Shown here one piece after another: positions 33,411 through 40,690 of a DNA stretch of 43,887 nt. The notes beneath the pieces were generated by a model that had not been told where the DNA came from, ran no database searches, and saw nothing but the letters and a program-made list of their open reading frames with translations. Origin of the DNA: JAYVJH01 sp043777595 (GTDB taxonomy: Bacteria > Bacteroidota > Bacteroidia > Cytophagales > Spirosomataceae); the NCBI GenBank assembly GCA_043777595.1, contig JAYWHT010000056.1:1-43887 (forward strand), in the 5' to 3' direction. The translations under genes were made by a program, and so were the position numbers. Each line of letters opens with the position of its first letter. Within the stretch, counting starts at the first letter, position 1.

Positions 33411-34574
33411 TTATTTAGTGGCCTTTATCAAACGTTGGTAATGATTGAGTTTAGACTGCCACACATCTTCGGGTCTAAAATCGTTTACCACTCGCTTTTG
33501 GGCAGCTATTCCGTGAGTTATTACAATATCTTGATTTTCAATGTAATAAATTATTTTTTGTGCCAAATCTACCACAGACTTTGGGTTAGAAAATAGACCT
33601 GTTTCATTTTCAATGATTGCGCTTTTTAGTCCTGTAACTTTTGTAACAATGGCCGGTTTTTGCATCGCCGCCGCCTCCAGTACTACATTACCGAGACCTT
33701 CGCGGTGGCTGGGCAGTACCAAAAAATCTATGAGTGCGTAATAATCAGCCACATTTTCGACATGGCCAACGCAGTAAATAGTAACATCGTTTGTTAGTTT
33801 TTTAATCCAATCATTTGATGATTTTTGGCGTTTGTCAAAGCCGCCTACCAATAGCAATTTAGCTTCTGGAAACTGTATTTTGACTATTTGCCACGCCTCA
33901 TACAGTTCCCTGATTCCTTTTTCAAAGGTTATTCGTCCTATAAAACCTACTACCGAATTGACTACTGATATACCAAGCGAATGACGCAATTTTTGTACGC
34001 TTTCGGTATCAATCAAAGCGATATTAAACACTTTTTGGGCATCGACACCGTTGCAGCTACCGTTGTGATTGACATTGATTTTAGAAAAACAAACTATACT
34101 TTTTTCAATGGCCGCCTGCCTCAACGACTCACTGACGGCTATGACGGTAGTGGCCAGCGAACAGGTTATTTTTTCGACAAGCCAAAAAATAAAGTAATAT
34201 TGTTTTTTTACTGTTTCAAGTGGCAGACCGTGCATTTCATATACTCGAACAGGCACGCCAGTAAGCCAAGCAGCGGCCATCGTTATCAGAGCGGCTTTGG
34301 GAGTATTGCCATGTACTACAATCGGTTTATATTTTTTGAAATAACAAACCGACAACCAAAGACAATATACAGCGTTGGTGATTGATAACGACCTTTTGAA
34401 AGGAACAATATGGTGAACAGTATTATTTTGAGCTATAAACTGGTCAATTTCTGGGCCACTATCAGTCAAAATATGGAGTTCAAAACCCTGCCGTTGCCAA
34501 AAATCGGCTTGCCCCTCCATAAATCGCAGCGAAAGTGGTACGCTGAAAGCCTGTATAATAAGGGGTAAAGTCAT
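33411..34574 (-). CDS. PglA-like glycosyltransferase family 4
   Basis: This 387-residue GT-B enzyme starts MTLPLIIQAFSVPLSLRFMEGQ, includes a GNTPKAALITMAAAWLTGVPVRVYEMHG acceptor domain, and has the donor motif FLVLPSHREGLGNVVLEAAAMQKPAIVT near residue 287. This is the pattern of PglA-like transferases that add the second sugar to an undecaprenyl-linked sugar made by PglC. As first gene of the operon it has a free upstream region. Together the three genes would start a lipid-linked glycan, for a surface polysaccharide or for protein glycosylation. Confidence 0.88.
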   Translation of the reverse strand: MTLPLIIQAFSVPLSLRFMEGQADFWQRQGFELHILTDSGPEIDQFIAQNNTVHHIVPFKRSLSITNAVYCLWLSVCYFKKYKPIVVHGNTPKAALITMAAAWLTGVPVRVYEMHGLPLETVKKQYYFIFWLVEKITCSLATTVIAVSESLRQAAIEKSIVCFSKINVNHNGSCNGVDAQKVFNIALIDTESVQKLRHSLGISVVNSVVGFIGRITFEKGIRELYEAWQIVKIQFPEAKLLLVGGFDKRQKSSNDWIKKLTNDVTIYCVGHVENVADYYALIDFLVLPSHREGLGNVVLEAAAMQKPAIVTKVTGLKSAIIENETGLFSNPKSVVDLAQKIIYYIENQDIVITHGIAAQKRVVNDFRPEDVWQSKLNHYQRLIKATK

Positions 34575-34697
34575 AAAAAAATAGTAGCATATAAACCGAG
34601 CTAAAATTTAGGAATATAGATTTACTTTTCAAATAAAAAACCAAAAAATTGTAATTGTAAGTAAATATCTGCTACACGTCTCTACGACAAAATACGC

Positions 34698-34725
34698 TTT
34701 GATTTACAAAAAATCCGTAACTTTG
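34698..34725 (+). promoter_or_regulatory. Promoter of the delta-prime-like gene
   Basis: TTTG (34698-34701) and, after 16 bases, TAACTTTG (34718-34725) precede the ATG at 34744 by 18 bases. The spacing is a little short of consensus. Confidence 0.5.
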
Positions 34726-34743
34726 GCACATTAAACTACATCA

Positions 34744-35859
34744 ATGCTCTTCAAAAATATCATTGGCCATAACGAAACCAAACAAATTCTGATTCGGTCG
34801 GTACAACAAAATCATGTAGCCCATGCCCAACTTTTTGATGGGCCAATCGGCGGAGCGGGGCTTGCTATGGCGTTGGCATTTGGTACATATATCAACTGTG
34901 AAAACAAGCAACTCGACGATGCCTGTGGCATTTGTTCGTCTTGTATCAAGATGTCAAAACTGGCACACCCTGACGTATATCATATTTTTCCAGTTGCTAA
35001 TATTACCAAAATAAAGGGCAACACGAGCGATAATTTTATGGGACTTTGGCGTAATTTTATAGCCGAACACCCCTACCGAACGCTGTCTGACTGGCTCAAT
35101 TTTATAGAGGCCGACAACAAACAAGGCAATATTTCGGCAGACGAAGCCCGTAATATTGTCAAAAAACTGTCGCTCAAAGCCTTTGAGGGTGAATATAAAA
35201 TCATGCTACTTTGGCTACCTGAACTACTCAATATTACTTCGGCTAACGCACTACTAAAAATATTAGAAGAACCACCCGAAAAAACACTTTTTTTGCTGGT
35301 TTCCAACAACTCAGACAAACTACTGACAACTATTATTTCGAGAACGCAACGGGTGGCTATTAGTGGTTTTGCAGACGAAGAAATTGTGCAATACCTTGAA
35401 GACCAAAACATTGACCCTAAACGAGCTAAACAAATTGCCTATTTTGTAGAAGGAAACCTATCGGCAGCGTTGCAGATGGCCACCGAAGCCAACGACAACC
35501 GCCACACTTGGTTTGCCGAATGGATGCGCTCGGCCTATAAGACCGATTTGGCAAAATTGGTGAAGCTATCTGATGAATTTGACGGCTTTACAAAAGACAA
35601 GCAAAAAAGTATTTTTGAGTACTCTCTTAGCTTGTTTAGAGATTTGTTTTTGTGGCAAAACGGCGGCGAAGCATTGCTCAGACTACAAGATGACGAATTG
35701 AAATTTGTACAAAATTTTGGTAAAATCCTCAAACCCCAAGCTCTCGAAATGTTGGTACACGAAATCAACGACGGCTATTATCATATTGAGCGTAATGCCC
35801 GAGCCAAAGTGCTTTTTTTAGATATTTCACTATCGGCAGCGAGGGTCTTGCGAGGTTGA
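34744..35859 (+). CDS. holB: DNA polymerase III subunit delta prime
   Basis: This is a 371-residue clamp-loader subunit. The N-terminal AAA+ domain starts with FKNIIGHNETKQILIRSV. Its P-loop is degenerate (FDGPIGGAGLAMALAF lacks the Lys), as usual for delta prime, which does not hydrolyse ATP. The zinc module is CGICSSC near residue 61, with an earlier Cys. The sensor-like ALLKILEEPPEKTLFLLVS and SRTQR segments follow. Bacteroidota delta-prime proteins have this length. Lack of a Walker A Lys distinguishes it from DnaX. Confidence 0.88.
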   Translation: MLFKNIIGHNETKQILIRSVQQNHVAHAQLFDGPIGGAGLAMALAFGTYINCENKQLDDACGICSSCIKMSKLAHPDVYHIFPVANITKIKGNTSDNFMGLWRNFIAEHPYRTLSDWLNFIEADNKQGNISADEARNIVKKLSLKAFEGEYKIMLLWLPELLNITSANALLKILEEPPEKTLFLLVSNNSDKLLTTIISRTQRVAISGFADEEIVQYLEDQNIDPKRAKQIAYFVEGNLSAALQMATEANDNRHTWFAEWMRSAYKTDLAKLVKLSDEFDGFTKDKQKSIFEYSLSLFRDLFLWQNGGEALLRLQDDELKFVQNFGKILKPQALEMLVHEINDGYYHIERNARAKVLFLDISLSAARVLRG

Positions 35860-35884
35860 AAATAAGTAACTAACTATTTTTGTT

Positions 35885-35892
35885 TATATTTG
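35885..35892 (+). promoter_or_regulatory. -7 promoter box (TATATTTG) of the antitoxin-like gene
   Basis: A full TAnnTTTG match lies 16 bases before the ATG at 35909. Confidence 0.4.
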
Positions 35893-35908
35893 TAAAAAAT
35901 AAATAGAT

Positions 35909-36121
35909 ATGGAAACGCTAACCATTGAACTAACCAACCCTAAGGCTCTAAATTTATTAACAGAACTGGCCGAATTACATTTAATTAGGTTTGTTACAAA
36001 AGAGACCATTAGCAAACCCAAGTTATCAGCATTACTTAGGGGAACTATATCGCCCCAAGCTGCCGACGACTTCAATGAATCAATCCAAAAATCAAGAAAT
36101 GAATGGGAGCGGTCTATTTAA
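35909..36121 (+). CDS. Antitoxin-like small protein, partner of a broken VapC
   Basis: This is a 70-residue protein starting METLTIELTNPKALNLLTELAEL. It resembles the short antitoxins that precede VapC toxins in this phylum, and also shares its opening style with the YoeB antitoxin here. The last residues (ESIQKSRNEWERSI) could bind toxin. A truncated PIN-domain frame overlaps its end by 19 bases, so the pair was once complete. Whether the antitoxin is still expressed is unknown. Confidence 0.7.
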   Translation: METLTIELTNPKALNLLTELAELHLIRFVTKETISKPKLSALLRGTISPQAADDFNESIQKSRNEWERSI

Positions 36122-36192
36122 TTGATACTAATGCCATCTCTGATTACTTGGGTGGCAAACTACCTCCTGCAAATATCGTAAGGCTTCAATAG
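36103..36192 (+). pseudogene. Truncated VapC-type PIN toxin remnant
   Basis: Starting from ATG 36103, in another frame overlapping the antitoxin end, the sequence reads MGAVYLIDTNAISDYLGGKL and then stops 29 codons in. YLIDTNAISDYL is the first Asp-containing PIN motif of VapC proteins, whose usual length is about 130 residues. The remaining three acidic residues and most of the fold are missing. The gene 36202 of the other strand begins its tail 9 bases later. I interpret it as a toxin deleted from its 3' side. Confidence 0.7.
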
Positions 36193-36201
36193 TTCTTTTT
36201 T

Positions 36202-37215
36202 CTAATATCGCCTAATCTTTACCGTCGAAAGTCCCCCTTCATAGACAATCTTGATTTTTTTAGTGGCTTTGTCATAATTAACCGTTCGGTACAGTCCTTC
36301 GCTGATTTTGGTTAGTTCGTCCATGTCTTCGATGTTGAGTGCGCCTTGGCTCACAAACTCACAACCCACCGACTCTGGAATGTCAATGTCAATCGAAGCC
36401 ACACCTGCGTTGATTTCAACGTTGTTCATGTCGCTTTTGTCGCCTAATTTTAAATCAATTTTCGACACTCCCGCATTGATTTCTAATTTCTGAACTTTAA
36501 AATTACTCAAATCAAAATCAGCTTTTCCAGCACCAATTTCGAGTTTCATGGCCCAAGTCAAGCGGTCGTTAAGCTGAATCTTGACTTTGTTTTTGATGTC
36601 GTCCCAGTTGTTTTTATTGAGATTGATGTTTAGGCTATCGCCTTTGTTGTTGTCCATCTTAAAATTAACGACAGCGTTTTTGGTAGCATCATTGCGCTTT
36701 GTCAAAAGTGAATATTCTCCCAATTCTGACTCGGTCGTGGCCTCAAAAAGCTGATTGGTAGTACCATCAATTTTGAAATTACCAGCACCCGCCTCAAAAT
36801 TAAGATCGGCCGTTGTGATGTTGGCAGGTAAGGCTTCCGAAAAATTGCCACTCGTGGCTGTTTTTGACTCATAACTTCGGTCGCTGTCATTGTCCTCGTT
36901 GCTTTCATCATCGTTATCATTGAAATTGAAACGATTGCCATTCCAATTAAAATCATTGTCGTCAAAATGTCGTTGTGCCTTATTGGTAATGGCCGACGGC
37001 AGAGCGATTGCCAGCAAGATAGCCGTTACTGGCCCAGCCCACGTCTGACCTCGACCTACGAGCAAGCACACACCAGCCAAAATAACAAGTACAGGCCAAA
37101 AACGCAGCAACTGCCCCCAGTCAATGTGATACCAGCCCAATGTTTTGGCCAAAGTGAGTAACCCAAAGCCCAGCAATAAACTTCCCCAGACTAAGCCGTT
37201 CGATTGTTTTTTCAT
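36202..37215 (-). CDS. LiaF/toast-rack-like membrane protein
   Basis: This protein of about 337 residues has three to four N-terminal transmembrane helices (GLVWGSLLLGFGLLTLAKTLGWY and others). An Asn/Asp-rich linker follows (FNDNDDESNEDNDSDRSYE). The long repetitive beta-helix-like domain (LNFEAGAGNFKID, LEINAGVSKIDLKLG, VEINAGVASIDIDIPESVG) matches the LiaF/toast-rack architecture. Such proteins act with PspC-like proteins in envelope stress responses. I chose ATG 37215; a GTG at 37242 would overlap the upstream stop. It ends an operon begun by pspC. Confidence 0.8.
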   Translation of the reverse strand: MKKQSNGLVWGSLLLGFGLLTLAKTLGWYHIDWGQLLRFWPVLVILAGVCLLVGRGQTWAGPVTAILLAIALPSAITNKAQRHFDDNDFNWNGNRFNFNDNDDESNEDNDSDRSYESKTATSGNFSEALPANITTADLNFEAGAGNFKIDGTTNQLFEATTESELGEYSLLTKRNDATKNAVVNFKMDNNKGDSLNINLNKNNWDDIKNKVKIQLNDRLTWAMKLEIGAGKADFDLSNFKVQKLEINAGVSKIDLKLGDKSDMNNVEINAGVASIDIDIPESVGCEFVSQGALNIEDMDELTKISEGLYRTVNYDKATKKIKIVYEGGLSTVKIRRY

Positions 37216-37238
37216 GTTAGTAGATTTTTTTGAGTGAA

Positions 37239-37415
37239 TCACATATCAATATTTTTACGAACTTTATCTCTAAAAATCAGTAGCAAACCGCCACCAATCA
37301 AGACAATAGGCAAAAAGAATTTTTCAAAATCGAACCAGTCAAATAGTTCGTCCATCAACAATAGGCTACCAATCAGTACCAGCAGGCCGCCCCAAAATGT
37401 GCTTTTAGAATTCAT
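37239..37415 (-). CDS. Small LiaI-like two-helix membrane protein
   Basis: This 58-residue frame (MNSKSTFWGGLLVLIGSLLL...) has two hydrophobic helices joined by MDELFDWFDFEKFF and ends with a basic tail. The sequence closely resembles the second half of the PspC protein next door (LLLVDKLFYWIDFEKFIPATILIG), so it is a paralogue of that segment. It belongs to the LiaI/DUF5668-like small helical proteins. It lies between pspC and the LiaF-like gene on the same strand, overlapping the alternative GTG start of the latter. It is easily missed because it is short. Confidence 0.8.
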   Translation of the reverse strand: MNSKSTFWGGLLVLIGSLLLMDELFDWFDFEKFFLPIVLIGGGLLLIFRDKVRKNIDM

Positions 37416-37444
37416 GATTTTTGTATATTTAATTATTTAATTTT

Positions 37445-37468
37445 AGGCACAAAGGCACGAAAGCAATG
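37445..37468. repeat. 8-base tandem units (AGGCACAA-type)
   Basis: Units AGGCACAA and AGGCACGA, and a weaker AAGCAATG, follow directly in the gap between pspC and the small LiaI-like gene. The period is eight rather than seven. Confidence 0.55.
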
Positions 37469-37500
37469 AAGCGTTTTGTGTCTTTATATCTGCATTTTAT

Positions 37501-37956
37501 TTAAGGATTAGTACTGTCAAATGTTGAATCTTCGGAGGGTTTGGTCGTTTTTGTATCTCGCAATATAAAAAACAAACCTAAACCAATCAGGATAGTTGCG
37601 GGTATAAACTTCTCAAAATCAATCCAATAAAATAGTTTATCGACCAACAACAAGCTACCAATACCGAGCAATATAAAGCCAGCCGTTTCGGCACTTTTGG
37701 TGGTGGTTGTCCGAACTGGTAACAGTGATGGCTCGCCTAAATTGGCCGCAAAGCCAAAGCTGGCATTGGCTTTGGGAAGTACGGCCCACAGCACAATGTA
37801 GATAACAAAAATGGGGAAACCAGCGCAGGCAAAAAATATGACAACAAAGATGACTCGCATCAATATTTTTTCGATGCCAAAATAATCGGCCAAACCAGCA
37901 GCTACACCACCCAAACGCCCCTCTGACGGAATACGACTTAATTGCTTGTTATTCAT
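37501..37956 (-). CDS. PspC domain protein
   Basis: This 151-residue protein has an N-terminal PspC domain (RIPSEGRLGGVAAGLADYFGIEKILMRVIFVV..), residues about 5-62 with one transmembrane helix. A second pair of helices follows (AETAGFILLGIGSLLLVDKLFYWIDFEKFIP). PspC senses or relays cell-envelope stress in proteobacteria. In this phylum it is commonly found with LiaF-like proteins. It is the first gene of the three-gene operon and has a good promoter upstream. Confidence 0.88.
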   Translation of the reverse strand: MNNKQLSRIPSEGRLGGVAAGLADYFGIEKILMRVIFVVIFFACAGFPIFVIYIVLWAVLPKANASFGFAANLGEPSLLPVRTTTTKSAETAGFILLGIGSLLLVDKLFYWIDFEKFIPATILIGLGLFFILRDTKTTKPSEDSTFDSTNP

Positions 37957-38016
37957 GGTTTTGATAAATTTAAGTTGTTATTTTGTTTTTATTATTCTGT
38001 TTCATTATTTGTTGAA

Positions 38017-38046
38017 CAAAGGTACTATGTTATGCAAGTTAGCAAA
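38017..38046 (-). promoter_or_regulatory. Promoter of the pspC operon
   Basis: On the minus strand TTTG (38043-38046) and, 18 bases on, TACCTTTG (38017-38024) stand about 60 bases before the pspC ATG. Both boxes and spacing are close to the Bacteroidota consensus. Confidence 0.6.
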
Positions 38047-38086
38047 AATATTTTTGGGTAAACGGTAATTGTTGAAAATGAACGGA

Positions 38087-38094
38087 TAAATTTG
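38087..38094 (+). promoter_or_regulatory. -7 promoter box (TAAATTTG) of the rhodanese gene
   Basis: A full TAnnTTTG match lies 23 bases before the ATG at 38118, in the region shared with the divergent pspC promoter. Confidence 0.4.
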
Positions 38095-38117
38095 GGGACG
38101 AATTTAAAAATAAACGC

Positions 38118-38411
38118 ATGGATATTACAGTAAACGAACTACAAAAGCGCATTGAGAGCGGCGAAAAACTCAATTTGATAGACGTAAGAGAAGAATATGA
38201 GTACGAAGCCGATAATATAGAAGGCTTGCTGATACCGCTCGCCGACCTACCGCACCGCCTCGAAGAAATAGAAGACTGGCGAGACCAAGAAGTACTGGTG
38301 CATTGCCGCTCAGGCAAACGTAGCGAAACAGCCCAGCGTTATATGGAAAATCAGGGCTTTACCAACGTCCGTAATGTGATTGGTGGTATGTTGGCATACA
38401 GAGAGCTATAA
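38118..38411 (+). CDS. Rhodanese-like sulfurtransferase
   Basis: This 97-residue single rhodanese domain has the active-site loop HCRSGKRS (Cys near residue 72), which forms a persulfide. The LIDVREEYEYEADNIEG segment is the other family mark. GlpE-like single-domain enzymes are cytosolic sulfur carriers, exact donor and acceptor unknown. It ends 6 bases inside the convergent YheT-like gene. Confidence 0.9.
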   Translation: MDITVNELQKRIESGEKLNLIDVREEYEYEADNIEGLLIPLADLPHRLEEIEDWRDQEVLVHCRSGKRSETAQRYMENQGFTNVRNVIGGMLAYREL

Positions 38412-39380
38412 AACCAACGCCGCTGTAACAAATTCCAATGCCCGTCTTTCAGCCCAAGTAAACTCGTCATTTGGCACTATAAACCCAACATGGCCACCAG
38501 TTTGTGGGCTTTCTGCAAAAATTAGTGCGTGTTTTTGGGCTAACTCAAACGGTACACACTCGGGCGTAAGAATTGGGTCGTTGTGGGCATTACATACCAA
38601 AACAGGCACGCTCGTACCGCCAACAAAGTTGATGGCAGAGGCTTGTTCATAAAAATCGTCAGCATTTTGATAGCCGCCAAGTGGAGCAGAAAAAAAGTTG
38701 TCAAAGTCTTTCCAGATTTTTACTTTTTTTATCAAGTCTAAGTCAAGACGGTTAGGGTACATCTCGGCTTTAATCTGTATTTTCTTAAATAGTTTGCCTA
38801 TAAACCGCTTTCTATAAAACCGATTGCTTGGCCAGTCTAAAAGCTCGGCACTCGATTTGAGGTCGGTTGGAGCCGAAACAGCCACTCCAGCTCGAATCTG
38901 GTCAGGTATTTTTGTGCCGTTTACCCCCAAATATTTGAGTGTAATGTTTCCACCCATACTAAAACCAACCAAAACTACATTTTTGTAGCTGCTGGTAGCC
39001 AGCCCATGTCTGATTACCTCATTGATGTCGCCGATTTCGCCATGATTATAAAGTCTAAACGCCCGATTCATTTCGCCACTACACGAGCGGCAGTTCCAGG
39101 CCAGTACGTCCCAGCCATTCTGAGCAAACAACTTAGCCGTCCCTTTTATGTAATGTCGATGCGAGTCGCCCTCTAAACCGTGAGTGAGTACTACGAGTTT
39201 GTCGTTGTTGTTTTTTAACCAATCCATATCAACAAAATCACCGTCTGGTAGTGTGAGCCGCTCACGGGTGTAGTTTACGCCCTCAATTTTTCGGAATACA
39301 CTCGGGTAAATTGTCTGCAAATGACCATTGAAGAGTAAAGGCGGCGAGCCAGCGTAGGTTGATTGAGCGATGATTGGCAT
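38406..39380 (-). CDS. YheT-like alpha/beta hydrolase
   Basis: This 324-residue hydrolase has the family opening PPLLFNGHLQTIYPSVFRK and the strand LVVLTHGLEGDSHRHY. The nucleophile Ser141 is in VGFSMGGN, the acid Asp is in NAHNDPIL near 267, and the His is in GGHVGF near 297. YheT proteins are predicted carboxylesterases of unknown substrate. Its 3' end overlaps the rhodanese 3' end by 6 bases. The gene is expressed alone, and the 184-base gap upstream holds repeats (39396-39458 and 39506-39538). Confidence 0.88.
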   Translation of the reverse strand: MPIIAQSTYAGSPPLLFNGHLQTIYPSVFRKIEGVNYTRERLTLPDGDFVDMDWLKNNNDKLVVLTHGLEGDSHRHYIKGTAKLFAQNGWDVLAWNCRSCSGEMNRAFRLYNHGEIGDINEVIRHGLATSSYKNVVLVGFSMGGNITLKYLGVNGTKIPDQIRAGVAVSAPTDLKSSAELLDWPSNRFYRKRFIGKLFKKIQIKAEMYPNRLDLDLIKKVKIWKDFDNFFSAPLGGYQNADDFYEQASAINFVGGTSVPVLVCNAHNDPILTPECVPFELAQKHALIFAESPQTGGHVGFIVPNDEFTWAERRALEFVTAALVL

Positions 39381-39395
39381 AAATAGATTTACGGA

Positions 39396-39458
39396 TTTTA
39401 CATTTATTTTCTGATTGTTTGTACTCCAACACTTTTACATTTTGCGGTTTTACATTTT
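39396..39458. repeat. Three copies of TTTTACATTT
   Basis: Copies at 39396-39405, 39433-39443 and 39448-39458 lie in the gap upstream of the hydrolase gene, the last two 15 bases apart. Purpose unknown; the region is AT-rich. Confidence 0.4.
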
Positions 39459-39505
39459 ATTATTGGTTTTACTATGATTTCTACGGAGATGCTGCTGGAA
39501 GCCGA

Positions 39506-39538
39506 ACCGAAGCCATCGCTCCAAGCGATGGCTTTGGT
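39506..39538. repeat. GAAGCC-family palindrome, copy 5
   Basis: Arms 39506-39520 (ACCGAAGCCATCGCT) and 39524-39538 form 15 pairs, one of them G-T, with loop CCA. It lies 27 bases after the GT4 stop. From 39547 a tail ATAAATCAACGAAGAACCT follows that recurs after copy 6. Confidence 0.8.
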
Positions 39539-39564
39539 AAACCCGTATAAATCAACGAAGAACC

Positions 39565-40686
39565 TTATTGTTTTTCTGTTCCCAATACGGTTTTATACAA
39601 AGCCAGCAGCTTGTCGGCTTCCCAACTGTATTTTTCTTTGATGGCCGCTCTCCCACTTTCGCCTATTTGTTGGGCATTGTTGGGGTGTTCAATCAGCCAT
39701 CGCATCGTTTCGGCTAGTTTGGGGGCATCGGTCGGGGACTGGCAAAATCCACAGTCGTTGGTTTGGATTACGGCCTTGTAAAGCTCAAAATCAGAAGTAA
39801 TAACGGGCAAACCCAAGGCCATATAGTCAAAGATTTTGGACGGATAAGACTCTGAATAATCGCCGACAGGTTTCAATAATGCCAAGCCAGCTATACTATT
39901 TTTGGCTTTTCTGAAAGCCATAATCTGGTCGGTATAACCATAAAAAACGAGATTGTCTTTCATTGATTCAAAATCTATAAAATCGTTTATATTCAACAGG
40001 TTATATCGTCCAAAAAGATGTAATTTGATAGTTGGATAGTCTTTTTTTAAAATCTTTATGGCCTCAAACATAGTATCGAAAGCCCGTTCGATGCTGATTA
40101 CTCCTGCATAAAAAAACGCTGGATTTTGAACATCTAAAACTGGCATTGGCCAGTCGATCCATCGTTTATCGGCAAAATTATGAACGACCGCCACAGGCTT
40201 TATAATATTTTGATATTCGGACAAATAACTGTATTCGGTAAAAACAAAATAGAAATACCGTCTTGCTTTTTGGTCAAAATAGCCAAATAATTGTTGGAAT
40301 AACGAGTGGTGGTTATAGGTTTTGGTCGGAAATTTTTTGTACAAATTTTCTTGTACTTCATAAATTACCTCTGCCCCAAACCACCTAAATACAAACGCCA
40401 GCGGCAACAGCTCGGCCACAAATATCTGAACAACTTGCGGACGGATAATTAGAAATCTAAATAATACAACGGGGTGAACAAACAACAACCGCCAGATGAG
40501 TTTTTGAAAAAATGGTAATAAAATAACTCGTTCTGACTCGCTGGCCATTAGTTGATTTTGAAAATTTGCCAACATACAAATAACCTCATATTTTGAGGAA
40601 AGTGTAGGAGCAATTTTGCCTACAATACGAGGGTCGGTGGCTGGGTGAGCGGTGCTAAGGAGCAAAATGCGAGGTTTCTGATTCAC
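39565..40686 (-). CDS. Glycosyltransferase family 4
   Basis: This 373-residue GT-B enzyme has start MNQKPRILLLSTAHPATDPRIV, a long hydrophobic segment in the acceptor domain (LLFVHPVVLFRFLI, likely membrane-associated), and a donor motif PSKIFDYMALGLPVITSDFELYKAVI near residue 290. Substrate is not readable. The start codon is GTG (40686), 4 bases after the mutS stop, so it may ride on the mutS transcript. It ends near a palindrome of the GAAGCC family. Confidence 0.85.
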   Translation of the reverse strand: MNQKPRILLLSTAHPATDPRIVGKIAPTLSSKYEVICMLANFQNQLMASESERVILLPFFQKLIWRLLFVHPVVLFRFLIIRPQVVQIFVAELLPLAFVFRWFGAEVIYEVQENLYKKFPTKTYNHHSLFQQLFGYFDQKARRYFYFVFTEYSYLSEYQNIIKPVAVVHNFADKRWIDWPMPVLDVQNPAFFYAGVISIERAFDTMFEAIKILKKDYPTIKLHLFGRYNLLNINDFIDFESMKDNLVFYGYTDQIMAFRKAKNSIAGLALLKPVGDYSESYPSKIFDYMALGLPVITSDFELYKAVIQTNDCGFCQSPTDAPKLAETMRWLIEHPNNAQQIGESGRAAIKEKYSWEADKLLALYKTVLGTEKQ

Positions 40687-40690
40687 TGAT

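Noticed and set aside
37445..37468. AGGCACAA repeat as another heptamer array.
   Set aside because: Its period is 8, so I kept it apart from the 7-base class.
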